Notes under the pieces: generated by a model | Told to the model about the DNA's origin: nothing | Seen by the model: the letters and a program-made list of their open reading frames with translations, nothing else | Database searches by the model: none | Translations under genes and position numbers: made by a program | Assembly (NCBI GenBank): GCA_030435675.1 | Contig: CM059625.1 | Span: 12,524,001 to 12,588,000, forward strand | Direction: 5' to 3' | Source: Steinernema hermaphroditum | Taxonomy: Eukaryota > Nematoda > Chromadorea > Rhabditida > Steinernematidae | Length of the DNA stretch: 64,000 bases | Part shown: positions 19,714 to 30,395 of the stretch, piece by piece | Layout: the number at the start of each line of letters is the position of its first letter | Numbering within the stretch: position 1 is the first letter of the stretch

Positions 19714-19953
19714 TGTGTCTTTGATTAGTGTTCAATACAGGGCACATTCGGTGATATTAAAGAACTTCATTAAACATAGTTGAGCACCTACCAAAGGAAC
19801 TCTTATTATGTGCGACTATAGAACGTAGATAACGTTGCATAGCGCAAGATCAGGAGGCATTAGAACAACAACAAACAGGAACCGTATCACAGAGGAGCAC
19901 AAACGCTGAGTAAGGCTGCTAATAAATTAAAAGCTAGACACTGACTAAATCAA

Positions 19954-22791
19954 TTAGAGCTCGCTGTGCTCTTCCTCCACTTTGGTTTCTTCTTCCTCGA
20001 CGGGCGTTTCTTCTTCAGCGGCCTCTTCGTGCTCGACCTCTTCTTCCACCTGTTCATCGAGGCTGAGATCCAGGGATTTACGGAGAACCTAGGCAATTAG
20101 ATGAGTTCTTCGGTCTCTTCAGAAAGGAACTTACAGATTCGATACGTTCAGCGAATCCGACCTGATCTTGAAGACTGAATCCGGATCGGAGAGTGGCAGT
20201 CTCGAAGAGGAGGTGGGCAGTACTCTTGGCCACTTCGTCCTCCTTGTCGGCTTCGACGCGGCGGAGGAGCTCCTTGACGACGGGATGGCGGGGGTTGATC
20301 TCGAAGGTCTTCTTCTGGTTGGCGTAGAAGTCGTGCGTGGCGTCGTTGGCCTTGGCGTAGGCCTGCGACTTCATGATGCGCTCCATGTTGCCGGACCAGC
20401 CGTAGGAGCTGGCGACGAGGGCCGAAGGCGACTTGGTGAGACGCTGAGAGACGATGGCCTTCTCGATCTTGTCCTTCAGGGCGCTCTCCTTGAGCCACTG
20501 GGTGAGGGGCTCGAACGTCTTCTCCAGCTGCTCTTGTGCCTCCTTGGCCTCCTCTCCGTCGTCGAGTTTGAGACCTTCCTTGGCAACGTTCTGGAACTTC
20601 TTGCCATCGAACTCGGGCATCGCCTGGATGCAGTACTCGTCGACGGGCTCCGTCAGGTAGATCACTTCGTAGCCCTTCTTGAGGAGACGCTCGACAAACG
20701 GTGAGTTCTCGACCTCCTTGCGCGAGGTACCGGCGACGTAGAAGATCGCCTCCTGCTTCTCCTTCATGCGCTCCACGTAGGCGGACAGCGAGGTCTGCTT
20801 CTCGGCGTCGTTGGAGCTGAAGAAGCGGAGCAACTTGGAAAGGCGGTTGCGGTTGGAGGCGTCCTCCATGATGCCGAGCTTCATGTTGGTGCTGAACTCC
20901 TTCCAGAACTCCTCGTACTGCTCGGCGTCCATCTTCTTCAGCATATCAAGCACCTTGCGCACCAGCTTCTTCTTGATCACCTTGAGGAGTTTGTGCTGCT
21001 GCAAGTTCTCGCGGGAGACGTTGAGGGGCAGATCGTCGCTGTCGACGATACCGCGGATGAAGGAGAGATACTTGGGCATCATATCGTGGAAGTCGTCGGT
21101 GATGAACACGCGGCGCACGTAGAGCTTGATGTTCTCGGTGACCTTTCCGTAGTTCTGGAACATGTCGTTCGGCGACTTCTTCGGTACATAGAGGATCGAC
21201 TTGAAGGTGACCTCTCCCTCGGCAGTGAAGTGCACGTGCGCGAGCGGCTTCTCGGAGTCCTTGGTGATGCTCTTGTAGAACTGATCGTATTCGTCGTCCT
21301 CCACTTCGGACGCCTTGCGCATCCAGATGGGTTTGACGTTGTTGACGCGCTCCCAGTCCCAGACGGTCTTCTCGACTTTCTTCGTCTTCGGCTTCTCTTC
21401 TTTCTCCTCTTCGACCTGACCGTCCTCGGCGGCGGACTCGGCAGCGGCTTCCTCGATGGGCTCCTCAACGGTCTCAGTCTTCGACTCCCACAGATAGATG
21501 TTGAAGTTGATGAACTGGCTGTACTTGTGCACGAGCTTCTTGAGGGTCTCGGGCTCAAGGAAGTCGTGGGCTTCCTCCTTCAAGTGCAGGGTGATCTGCG
21601 ATCCGCGCTTCAGGGTGGCGCCGCGAGGGTCCTCGACGATGGAGTAGGAGGCTGAATCGGACTCCCAGATGTACTGCTTGCCATCGTTGTGCTTCGTGGT
21701 GACGACGACGCGATCGGCGACCAGGAAGGCCGAGTAGAAGCCGACGCCGAACTGTCCGATCAAATCTTGTTGCTGCTCGCTGCTTGCCTGGGTGTCGAGC
21801 ACCTTCGAAAGAAACTCGGCCGTGCCGGAGCGGGCGATGGTGCCCAGGTTGTTCATCAGATCCTGGTGGGTCATGCCAATACCGGTGTCGATGATGTGCA
21901 GCACATGGTTCTCGGGGTCAGCCTTGATGCGGATCGAGAGTTCGTCGGTGGCGCCGAGAGCCTCGGGATCGGTGAGCGATAGAAGGCGGATCTTGTCCAG
22001 AGCGTCGGAGGCGTTCGAAATGAGTTCACGGAGGAAGATCTCCTTGTTGCGATACAACGAGTTGATGATCAGCTTCATCATGCGGTTCACTTCTGCCTGG
22101 AACTCGTGCTTTTCAGCCTTGCTTCGCAGTTCCTTCATCTGAGCCACAGACAGTCCATCAAGCTTGATCGCTTCTTCTTCTCTGAAATAAACATAAGGTC
22201 AGCGCAAGTAGTGGATAAGCAAACAGGAAGTGCCGTACTGTTTGCTCGAATCTAAGTTGGACGGGTCAATGCCGTCCACTGAGCAAACATTCTCGAAACG
22301 GTCGGTACCTAAGAAGTGTAAAAAAAAACAAACCTCAGAAGAGCCTCATCGTCGGTCTTGGATCCTTGAGCCGCTTTTCCGATATTCTCCTTAACTGTTG
22401 GCGAGATGTCATCGATGTCATCTTCCGCGTGGACCTTGTAGCTCGGGGACAGAGCTGTAAATATTCTCATTAGAACCTGTGTCAAACGGACTAGTCTTTT
22501 AAGAAGTGGAAAGATGAAATGCTGTTCGAAAATGTCATTTTACAGACACAGAAATCAGGCATTTTTAACGAATTGCCCTTTTAACCGAAAAGTGATGTCC
22601 TCTAGTGGAAAGGGTGAGCCTCCATCTGAGCTTTTCAATTTTTAAAAAGCTAATACGTATTTAAAAATGGAAATAACATTAACGACTGTTTCCTGTTATC
22701 AATATAGTCAGTAACAGATATTCCAAAAAATCTTACCGCAGATTGCAAAAAGTGCGATCAGTCCGACTAGGACAGACACACGGCGTGCCAT
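19954..22791 (-). CDS. HSP90B1: Endoplasmin/GRP94, ER-resident HSP90 chaperone
   Basis: Four exons, in transcript order: 22737-22791, 22334-22454, 20135-22181 and 19954-20088 (785 residues). The protein begins with a signal peptide ([18 protein letters not shown]). Next comes the GRP94-specific pre-N segment (KTDDEALL, then [10 protein letters not shown]). The HSP90 ATPase domain has [15 protein letters not shown] and [11 protein letters not shown]. An acidic charged linker is followed by KTVWDWE. The middle domain has the catalytic-loop region NVSRENLQQ. The C-terminal domain contains [10 protein letters not shown]. The acidic tail ends in HSEL, an ER-retrieval signal of the KDEL type. Length and signature blocks match GRP94 rather than cytosolic HSP90. 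The final exon supplies most of the acidic tail. Regulation by ER stress is likely from the upstream element at 22945. Confidence 0.97.
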
Positions 22792-23982
22792 GTTGGAAAG
22801 TACACAACGGGCCGCACGAGACTAACGGAACGACCTCACCGAAGTGACTCCTTGCCTCACACAGCGACCTGTGCCAATTTATTGGACGGCGGAAGAAGCG
22901 CCAACGTGTTCTTGCGAATGGGCGGTTCTTCGTTCCGCGGCGGACCAATCAGAGCTCACCACAACGATGACCAACGTCGCGATGTGCTGATTGGTGCGAG
23001 CGTTCGTGACAAAATCGGCGCCACTAATGCCGACGCCGAGACGGCACAACCGAACAAATGAACCAAGTCACAAAAACCCTTAAAATACACACTGATGCGT
23101 CTTTATTCCTTTTTATCTGCTCAGAAACATTCACAACAACGCAATGATCCTTTCGTACATAAGCGCCAAATATTGTAGGGCATTCCAAATTAATCTATAG
23201 GTCTCATGGAGAACAGCACTTTGTGGAAACCCTACGTTTTTTTCCCGCTATTACCCTTCACTTCTCCTTACAAGGTCGCTCGTTGTGCATGAGATTGTGT
23301 TATTATTGTTTTCCAACACCATCCATTTCAGAACCACTTACTGTGTGTTCGTATAAGATAAGGTCCACCTCGATTTTAGACATATTTGTTTTCGACCAGT
23401 TATGCAACAGCCATAAATAAAAACAATTCCCATAGCCGCAGGTTAGTCGTGAACCGGTCGTTGAGCGGGCGTGACTTCCAACCCAAGGTGGTGTCGCAAA
23501 TTCGGAAACCGACCATCTTAGGCGAGACTGAATTCGGCACTCATTCAGCGACTTTCACTGCTCGTCCATTACTACAGTTATTTTGTTTTCAGCTGTCTTT
23601 ACCGATAAGGTATAAAGCATTGTACAGGAGCGTTGTCTGCTGTGAAACTTGCGTTGTCATTTAAGTGTTGGCATCGCGTTGGCGCTGCGGAACACGCGGC
23701 TCCGATTGGCCCGTGCGAGGATCAGTTGCAAAACTCGCACATTCGGGCTAACGTCCAACGTGGACCTGTCTGCTAGCGGCTCGAATTCGTGGCTGGTTGA
23801 GACACATGCTTATTTCACGCAATGCGTGACCGCGCGTGAGGTTGCGCATTTTGTTCATCTCCTGCTTACGTATGCGTGTACTTCGGATGTGCCGCGTGTC
23901 ACGAATTTTGATTTGAACCGACAGCGTTTTATCGCTTGTACGCTTAAATCAGCTGTTTTATATTGGTTTTTGCGGTAAAAGT
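22792..23982. other. GRP94 promoter and intergenic region
   Basis: The first 270 nt hold several CCAAT boxes and the ERSE-like site. The rest, 23060-23982, contains no supported gene. The plus frames at 23386-23664 and 23649-23978 show no domain. Confidence 0.45.
22945..22963. promoter_or_regulatory. ER stress response element-like site upstream of GRP94
   Basis: CCAAT, nine bases, then CCACA. The consensus ERSE is CCAAT-N9-CCACG, so spacing is exact with one mismatch in the last base. It lies about 155 nt upstream of the GRP94 ATG. Further CCAAT/ATTGG boxes lie at 22874, 22881 and 22990. ERSEs are bound by NF-Y with ATF6/XBP1 in animals, and GRP94 promoters are classic targets. Confidence 0.6.
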
Positions 23983-24158
23983 GCTTTCGTTACAAAGTTA
24001 GAGAAAACGGTTCGCGCGTCAAATTGTTTCTCTGACAAAATTAACAAAATTTTATCCCTGTATTGATATCTTCTCCGTGGTGAACGTCTTGTGTCGCGTG
24101 TTTGTTAATTGTATCAAAGAGTGTCCAATTGATTCACCTGTTTGCAGGGTAGTTAATT

Positions 24159-25695
24159 ATGGCTGACGTGGTCTCATCGACACCGGCGCCGGCCGTAGAA
24201 GCTCCGGCTAATGGGACGGTGAAGTTCGACGAAATGGAGCAGTTCACCGCTTACGGTTCACTGTATTCCATGGCGATTCTATGCCTGATTGTCGGCGGCT
24301 ACCGTTCTGTTCATTTCGTGCAGCGGCATGTTACCAAGAAGAAGGGAATTGAAACGTCGCTGTCGACGCGGGAAGCAATGAAATTCCCGTTCACGGCAAG
24401 CTTTGTTCTCTTTGGCTTGTACTGTTTCTTCAAGTTCGTTTGGAATTTTGTCCATCTCGCCAATGGTTCCATTTAGCTTCAACAAAGTCTTCGGTTACGT
24501 TTCTGCTTATCTCCCACTGAAGGTGATCGAGATTGTCAATCGCCTCAACTCCACCTCAACCGCTGATGTTTTGAACGTTACTGAATCTCCTGAAAATGTT
24601 GTTGGAGTTCGAGCGTTGATCAAGAAGGCCCTTGTGTACATGCCGGAGATCAACAAATCCAATGTTATGTTTGTCTTACTCCTTCTCCTGTGCTGGGAAG
24701 GATGTGTAGCGCTTGCTAGTATCTTGAAGCCTTTCTTCCAAGTGTTCCTTCGCCGACTTCCCATCGGAGACCGCCAGCCTCGTCGCAACATCCCCTATTT
24801 GATCTCGTTTAAGTCCGGTAAAAAAGAGATGGATGAAGGCGACATTGAGGATGCTAAGAATGACGACACCGTTAGTTATTCTCTGTTGCTATTCAAGTAT
24901 ATCATAAATGATATTTAGGAGTATCTCATGAAAATTGAGTTTGATTCTCATGATCTTGTCTGCATTGCTGTCTGCCTTTGGGTCGGTATTTCGCATCTTT
25001 ATCAGCGTCACTGGATTACTAACAACCTGCTCGGAATTGCATTCTCCATTTATGGCATTGAAAATCTTCATCTGACTAGCTTTAAGGTGGAGTTTGAAAT
25101 CCTGGTTGGAAAGAAGTAATACAACTGCTTAAGGCCGGAACATGGCTTTTGGCCGGCTTGTTCGTGTATGATGTGTTCTGGGTATTCGGCACCGAGGTGA
25201 TGACGACTGTCGCTAAGGGCATTGATGCTCCCATTCTTCTGCAGTTCCCTCTGGACATCTACCGCAATGGTTGGCTAGAAGCGGACAAGTATGCCATGCT
25301 CGGTAATTAGTCTACCAATAAGCATTAATTGAAAGCTACTTTCAGGTCTTGGTGATATTGTTATCCCGGGAATCTTTGTTGCCCTTTTGAGGCGCTTTGA
25401 TCACAGAATTGGACAAAAATCCGAGGGAAAGAAATCTCAGAAGTCACGATGTTACTTCGTCATCACCATGTTCGCCTACGCTTTTGGTCTCTTCATTACG
25501 ATGGGAGTTATGCACTACTTTAAGGCTGCTCAGCCTGCTCTCTTGTATCTCGTCCCATCCTGTGTACTGATACCCTTATGTGTAGCGGCGATACGCGGTG
25601 AAGCCGGTGAACTATGGAACTACACGGAAGAAACGTTTACCGAAGCTCATCAGAGCAAGCAGAAGAAAAAGGCAATGGAGAAGAAAACACAATGA
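24159..25695 (+). CDS. Signal peptide peptidase (intramembrane aspartyl protease), copy 1
   Basis: Exons: 24159-24433, 24477-24870, 24919-25086, 25134-25302 and 25346-25695 (451 residues). The GXGD-protease active sites are present: FVYDVFW in one membrane helix and MLGLGDIVIPG in the next, with the QPALLYLVP (PAL) motif near the C terminus. The tail ends KKTQ, a KKXX ER-retrieval signal. SPP cleaves signal-peptide remnants and tail-anchored proteins in the ER membrane (family knowledge; Caenorhabditis imp-2). Compared with canonical SPP there are about 55 extra residues between membrane segments 2 and 3, carrying NST and NVT sequons. A TTTGCAG acceptor sits 11 nt before the ATG. The duplicate is at 28067. 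Confidence 0.93.
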
Positions 25696-25740
25696 AAGTC
25701 ATTTATGTAATTTATTGAACATGAACTAATAATTGAGATG

Positions 25741-25746
25741 AATAAA
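25741..25746 (+). terminator. Polyadenylation signal of SPP copy 1
   Basis: An AATAAA hexamer 46 nt after the stop, conserved at the equivalent place in copy 2. Confidence 0.65.
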
Positions 25747-25904
25747 TGTTGTCGCATTGAAGGAATGTGGTTGTTTGGGGCAAGGGCGGGTTTGGGGTAA
25801 GAAAGCTTGTAGTTTTCAAGAAGTAAGCCTTTTGGCGCGGAATCTGTTTTACTGTCGAATTGTCTGTCTGCCGGTCCTGACACGACTTCCATGACAGACA
25901 CGAC

Positions 25905-26098
25905 TGTAGTTACCACCTTTTCTACGGTCTTATACAAGCGGATCTCTGTTGAGGGCAGATCGGACTTGCCCTTTGGCGTGTCTAGACAGCCCCCCGGTCC
26001 CTATATAAGGCGTGTTGTGATTTCGCATCTGGTTCATTCTGAGTGTTCCCCAATAAAGACTGGTCACGTACCCCCTGTGTTCTACTTACTTCACAACA
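25905..26098 (+). mobile_element. Possible solo LTR between SPP copy 1 and the SKP1-like gene
   Basis: A segment of about 190 nt beginning TGTAGTTACC and ending CACAACA. Internally it has a TATA box (TATATAA at 26002) and an AATAAA (26052) about 45 nt further on, in the U3-R-U5 order of an LTR. It lies just past the end of duplicated block A and is absent in the same form after block B. No clear target-site duplication is seen, so an ordinary promoter for an unseen transcript is the alternative. Confidence 0.35.
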
Positions 26099-26144
26099 GC
26101 CTCAAAAATAACGATAAATAAATCCGGCAGGAGGTCGGCAGGAG

Positions 26145-27031
26145 TTACTGAATGTTGAGATATTTCTGAATTCCCTCCGCGCTGTCGATAGCCTGGATCT
26201 GCTTGGCGGCCATCATGCATCCGGCGTCGAGAAGGGTGGGGATCTCAAGAAAATGAGCGGTCTGCAAGAAGAAGATCAACGACGTCGATGGACAACGGTT
26301 ACCTTAAGAAGTTCCGCGAGTTTCTCTGAGTCCATCTGCAATATCTCGGACTCTTCGTCGGTGAGCTGGCGGAGGTATTTGGCGTGGTTGATGTCCTCGG
26401 CAGTGGAAGACACCGTCAATTCGGCGTGCTTCCGGCACCACTCGACGACGACGCGAAGGGCGTCGGACGTGCACTTGTCCAGCGGCACCGTCTCCGAGTG
26501 CTTGATCCCACACTCGAAGAGATTTTTGAGCGTGATAGATTGGCGCTCGATGATGTGCTTCTCGATAGGGAAGACGTCGCCCTCCATCGACTTCAGGTTG
26601 ACAATGTGGACGGCGGCGGAGTCGTCTTCGCTGGATTCGATCGGCATCGGGCTTCGGAACTGAAAGCCAGAGATTTGAGGAGAGAAAAAAAGAATTATGA
26701 ACAAAAAAAGCAGAAAGTCAGGCACGTTAAATGTATCACTGATGTAGCGCCTCACTCACAAGTTCACTATTAAACATTAATTCAGATTGTTACTTTCTTT
26801 AAACGCATACAAGAGAACACTTACTCTGGACTTCTTGAGTTCGGGAGTGTAGTCGCATTCGCTGGTCTTCTCGAGGGTACCGATGTACTTCTCCTCGGAC
26901 ACCACAGTCTGCACCTGCTTCTGCGTTTCCAACGTCTTCGTTGCCAAAGTCACCTGCATCGAGTTGTGAGCGGTCTCCGGAGTCTGCGGCACCAACGCCA
27001 GGTCGTGGGCTTCGTTGAACGACGACGTCAT
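26145..27031 (-). CDS. SKP1-like protein (SCF ubiquitin ligase adaptor family), divergent
   Basis: Three exons, in transcript order: 26825-27031, 26303-26659 and 26145-26261 (226 residues). The middle exon carries the SKP1 BTB/POZ fold: FPIEKHIIERQSITLKNLFE, LRVVVEWCRKH and the helix leading to LAELLK. The last exon has the SKP1 pattern FLEIPTLLDAGCMMAAKQI ending at LNIQ. The normal SKP1 family then continues for about 20 residues with the F-box-contacting tail; here the stop comes first. The first exon adds 69 residues unlike SKP1, rich in Thr, Gln and Glu. SKP1 links cullin-1 to F-box proteins; with the altered ends this paralogue may bind different partners. The ATG directly abuts a TTTTCAG acceptor. 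Confidence 0.8.
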
Positions 27032-27189
27032 CTGAAAACGATTGGAAATGAGCATGATTGTGCCGATCAGAGAGCTTCAGAAGTAGAAACAAAGAGGATT
27101 CTGTCGGTGTGCCGACAACACCACACAAAAAATGACCGGGCAGAAAAGACCGCGCAGTGCGATCACCGCGCAAAGGTATCGGGTAAACT

Positions 27190-27246
27190 CCGCGGATGGG
27201 AAAATTGCGCGGATGGTAAATTCCGCGGATGGAAAATTCCGCGGAG
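27190..27246. repeat. Short GCGGATGG/AAAATT repeats
   Basis: Three imperfect copies of a unit of about 20 nt (CGCGGATGG followed by an A/T-rich AAAATTC), lying between the SKP1-like start codon and the minisatellite. They are partly palindromic (TTCCGCGGA). Confidence 0.6.
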
Positions 27247-27286
27247 TGGGTACATATGCATCGTGTCGAGACCACCCCTTCTGACG

Positions 27287-27575
27287 GTGCGCTTATGACG
27301 GCGCGCTTATGACGGCGCGCTTGTGTCGCGGCGCGCTTATGACGGCGCGCGCTTATGACGGCGCGCGCTTATAACGGCGCGCTTATGACGGCGCGCTTAT
27401 GTCGCGGCGCGCTTATGACGGCGCGCTTGTGTCGCCGCGCGCTTATGTCGCCGCGCGCTTATGTCGCCGCGCGCTTATGTCGCCGCGCGCTTATGTCGCC
27501 GCGCGCTTATGACGGCGCGCTTATGACGGCGCGCTTATTTCGGCGCGCTTAAATCCGGCGCTCTTATGTCATGAC
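27287..27575. repeat. GC-rich minisatellite, unit GCGCGCTTATGACG or GCGCGCTTATGTCGCC
   Basis: About 17 head-to-tail copies of a 14-16 nt unit. Each unit has a GCGCGC core and TTATG, followed by ACGGC or TCGCC/TCGCG. It decays at both ends. Apparent reading frames through it are low-complexity and not genes. It lies between the SKP1-like gene and SPP copy 2. Confidence 0.9.
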
Positions 27576-27890
27576 GCCATATTCCCCATCTCAAAATTAC
27601 CTTCCGAAATTGGGAGGAGCGACCGTAAAAATTGCGGAGAATTTCGTTGCGGGACTCAAGGTTTCAAAAGTATTGCGCTGCATTTCGTGCGAAATGGTCC
27701 GCAATTTTTCACTCGAGAGCGAGGGGTTATTTAGGAAAAGTGAGCTATGATTTTGAAAAGGAGGACTTGCTCGTTTGAATGAGTCCGAATTATTTATTTG
27801 ACTGTTTTTCCGAGATTTATGTCCAATTATGTCCTCAATCGGTCGGGTCGTCCACTGGCTCTCTGAGTGAGCGGTCGTTCTCGGCCTCGT
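27576..27890. other. Spacer between minisatellite and duplicated block B
   Basis: About 315 nt with no gene, repeat or regulatory signal that I can support. Confidence 0.4.
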
Positions 27891-28066
27891 TCTTTCGCTA
27901 CAAAATTAGGAAAAGCGGTTTGTACGTCAAATTGACATTCTGGCGAAATTAACAAAATTTTATCCCTGTATTGATATCTTCTCCGTGGTGAACGTCTTGT
28001 GTCGCGTGTTTGTTAATTGTATCAAAGAGTGTCCAATTGATTCACCTGTTTGCAGGGTAGTTAATT

Positions 28067-29588
28067 ATGGCTGATGTGGTCTCATCGGCATCGGCGCTGG
28101 CCATAGAAGCTCCGGCTAATGGGACGGTGAAGTTCGACGGAATGGAGCAGTTCACTGCTTACGGTTCACTGTGTTCTATGGCGATTCTATGCCTGATTGT
28201 CGGCGGCTACCGTTCTGTTCATTTCGTGCAGCGGCATGTTACCAAGAAGAAGGGAATTGAAACGTCGCTGTCGACGCGGGAAGCAATGAAATTCCCGTTC
28301 ACGGCAAGCTTTGTTCTCTTTGGCTTGTACTGTTTCTTCAAGTTCGTTTGGAATTTTTTCCATCTCGCCAATTGTTCCATTTAGCTTCAACAAAGTCTTC
28401 GGTTACGTTTCTGCTTATCTCCCATTGGAGGTGATCCACTCCATCTCAACCGCTGATGTTGTGAACGTTAGTGAATCTCCTGAAAATGTTGCTGGAGTTC
28501 GAGCGTTGATCAAGAAGGCCCTTGTGTACATGCCGGAGATCAACAAGTCCAGTGTTGTGTTTGTCTTACTCCTTCTCCTGTGCTGGGAAGGATGCGTAGT
28601 GCTTGCTAGTATCTTGAAGCCTTTCTTCCAAGTGTTCCTTCGCCGACTTCCCATCGGAGACCGCCAACCTCGTCGCAACATCCCCTATTTGATCTCGCTT
28701 AAGTCCGGTAAAAAAGAGATGGATGAAGGCGACATTGAGGATGCTAGGAATGACGACACCGTTAGTTATTCTCTGTGGCTATTCAAGTATATCACAAATG
28801 ATATTTAGGAATATCTCTTTAAAATTGAGTTTGATTCTCATGATCTTGTCTGCATTGCTGTCTGCCTTTGGGTCGGTATTTCGCATCTTTATCAGCGTCA
28901 CTGGATTACTAACAACCTGCTCGGAATTGCATTCTCCATTTATGGCATTGAAAATCTTCATCTGACCAGCTTTAAGGTGGAGTTTGAGATCCTAGTTGCA
29001 AAGAAATAATACAACTGCTTAAGGCCGGAACATGGCTTTTGGTCGGTTTCTTCGTGTATGATGTGTTCTGGGTATTTGGTACCGATGTGATGACGACTGT
29101 CGCTAAGGGCATTGATGCTCCCATTCTTCTGCAGTTCCCTCTGGACATCTACCGCAATGGTTGGCTAGAAGCGAACAAGTATGCCACGCTCGGTAATCAG
29201 CAATCTACCAATAAGCATTAATTTAAAGCTACTTTCAGGTCTTGGTGATATTGTTATCCCGGGAATCTTCGTTGCCCTTTTGAGGCGCTTTGATCACAAA
29301 ATTGTACAAAAAGCCGAGGGAAAGAAATCTAAGAAGTCACGATGTTACTTCGTCATCACCATGTTCGCCTACGCTTTTGGTCTCTTCATTACGATGGGAG
29401 TCATGCACTACTTTAAGGCTGCTCAGCCTGCTCTCTTGTATCTCGTCCCATCCTGTGTACTGACTCCCTTGTGTGTGGCGGCGATGCGCGGTGAAGCCGA
29501 GGAACTATGGAACTATACGGAGGAAACATTTACCGAAGCTAGCCTGAGCAAGCAGAAGAAGAAGGCAATTGAGAAGAAAACACAATAA
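28067..29588 (+). CDS. Signal peptide peptidase (intramembrane aspartyl protease), copy 2
   Basis: Exons: 28067-28341, 28385-28760, 28809-28976, 29024-29192 and 29239-29588 (445 residues). All catalytic elements are intact: FVYDVFW, TLGLGDIVIPG and QPALLYLVP. The C terminus keeps KKTQ. Against copy 1 it lacks six residues in the extra TM2-TM3 loop. That removes the NST sequon, and the second sequon is NVS instead of NVT. The methionine before GLGD is a threonine. There is no frameshift or stop, so it is probably functional. Confidence 0.93.
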
Positions 29589-29645
29589 CCAGAGCAATTT
29601 AAGTCATTTCTGTAATTTATTGAACACGAAGCAATTAATGAGTTG

Positions 29646-29651
29646 AATAAA
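29646..29651 (+). terminator. Polyadenylation signal of SPP copy 2
   Basis: An AATAAA hexamer equivalent to the copy 1 signal. Confidence 0.65.
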
Positions 29652-29797
29652 TGTTGTCGCATTGAAAGAATGTGGTTGTTTGGGGCAAGGGCGGGTTTGG
29701 GGTAAGAAAGTTTGTAGTTTTCAAGAAGTAAGCCTTTAGGCGCGGAATCTGTAGATACGTAGATACACAGTTCTTCAGACGATTAGACGCAGACAGA

Positions 29798-30068
29798 CTG
29801 TAATAGTTACATGCGCTCTGTCCAGCGCAGATGACCAGTTGGTTTGTTTAACCATTTCGGAGTCACATCCGTATATACTTGATGTCGTTTGCAAAAATGT
29901 GGCGGTATTGAGATATCCCTATGAAATGGTCTGGGGGAAGTTGGTTTTGAGTTTGCAGAAAAGTTTCCAGTTTCGCACAGCCTTGACTGACACTGCAGCC
30001 GACTGGAAACCAAAAGAGCCATGAAACAGAAGCCAATAAAGCGATTTCGTTTGAGTACACGTCTGTCA
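29798..30068 (+). mobile_element. Weak LTR-like segment after SPP copy 2
   Basis: Begins TGTAATAGTTAC, similar to the start of the 25905 segment. It has an AATAAA at 30035 and ends GTCTGTCA. A TG...CA outline and one signal only; no target duplication. It could equally be diverged ancestral flank of the duplication. Confidence 0.22.
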
Positions 30069-30395
30069 GGTTCAAAATTGACTTAAAAAAAGCATTTTTC
30101 GAGACAGAGACTTGGAAAGTTTTCGAGACCGAAATCGAGACCGAGACTCGGCGAAACTTCGAGCGAGACCCATCATTGCGTAATATGATCTAGGAGCAAT
30201 TATTTGAGTAAATTCTAAGCTGGTTACGGCTTTTCCTTATGGTACGGTTTGCTTCCTTTTCCTCAGACCCTGCGCATGATTAATTTTGGGTTAACGAAAT
30301 CCAACAACTTTATAATGACCCAGATAAATAACAACAACAACGTAACAACCAACACAATAACAATGATAGAACTTTTTTGTGAGCGATTAAACGGA

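Larger units (their letters stand above)
23983..25848. repeat. Duplicated block A, carrying a signal peptide peptidase gene
   Basis: About 1.86 kb that recurs as block B at 27891-29753 at an offset of 3908. It covers 5' flank, all exons and introns, 3' UTR and the polyadenylation signal. Homology ends abruptly after the shared gcgcggaatctgt. Identity is high in introns as well as exons, so the duplication is recent. Confidence 0.9.
27891..29753. repeat. Duplicated block B, carrying a signal peptide peptidase gene
   Basis: Direct-orientation partner of 23983-25848. Differences are scattered substitutions plus an 18-nt in-frame deletion in the second exon. It ends at the same gcgcggaatctgt boundary, after which the two flanks differ. 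Confidence 0.9.

Noticed and set aside
20168..21655. Plus-strand frames of 178 and 220 codons
   Set aside because: Shadows opposite the highly biased GRP94 coding exon; leucine/valine/glycine-rich reading of antisense codons.
27355..27552. Plus-strand frame of 65 codons with ALMTARL repeats
   Set aside because: It is the translated minisatellite, not a gene. Units touch each other without spacers, so it is not a CRISPR array either.
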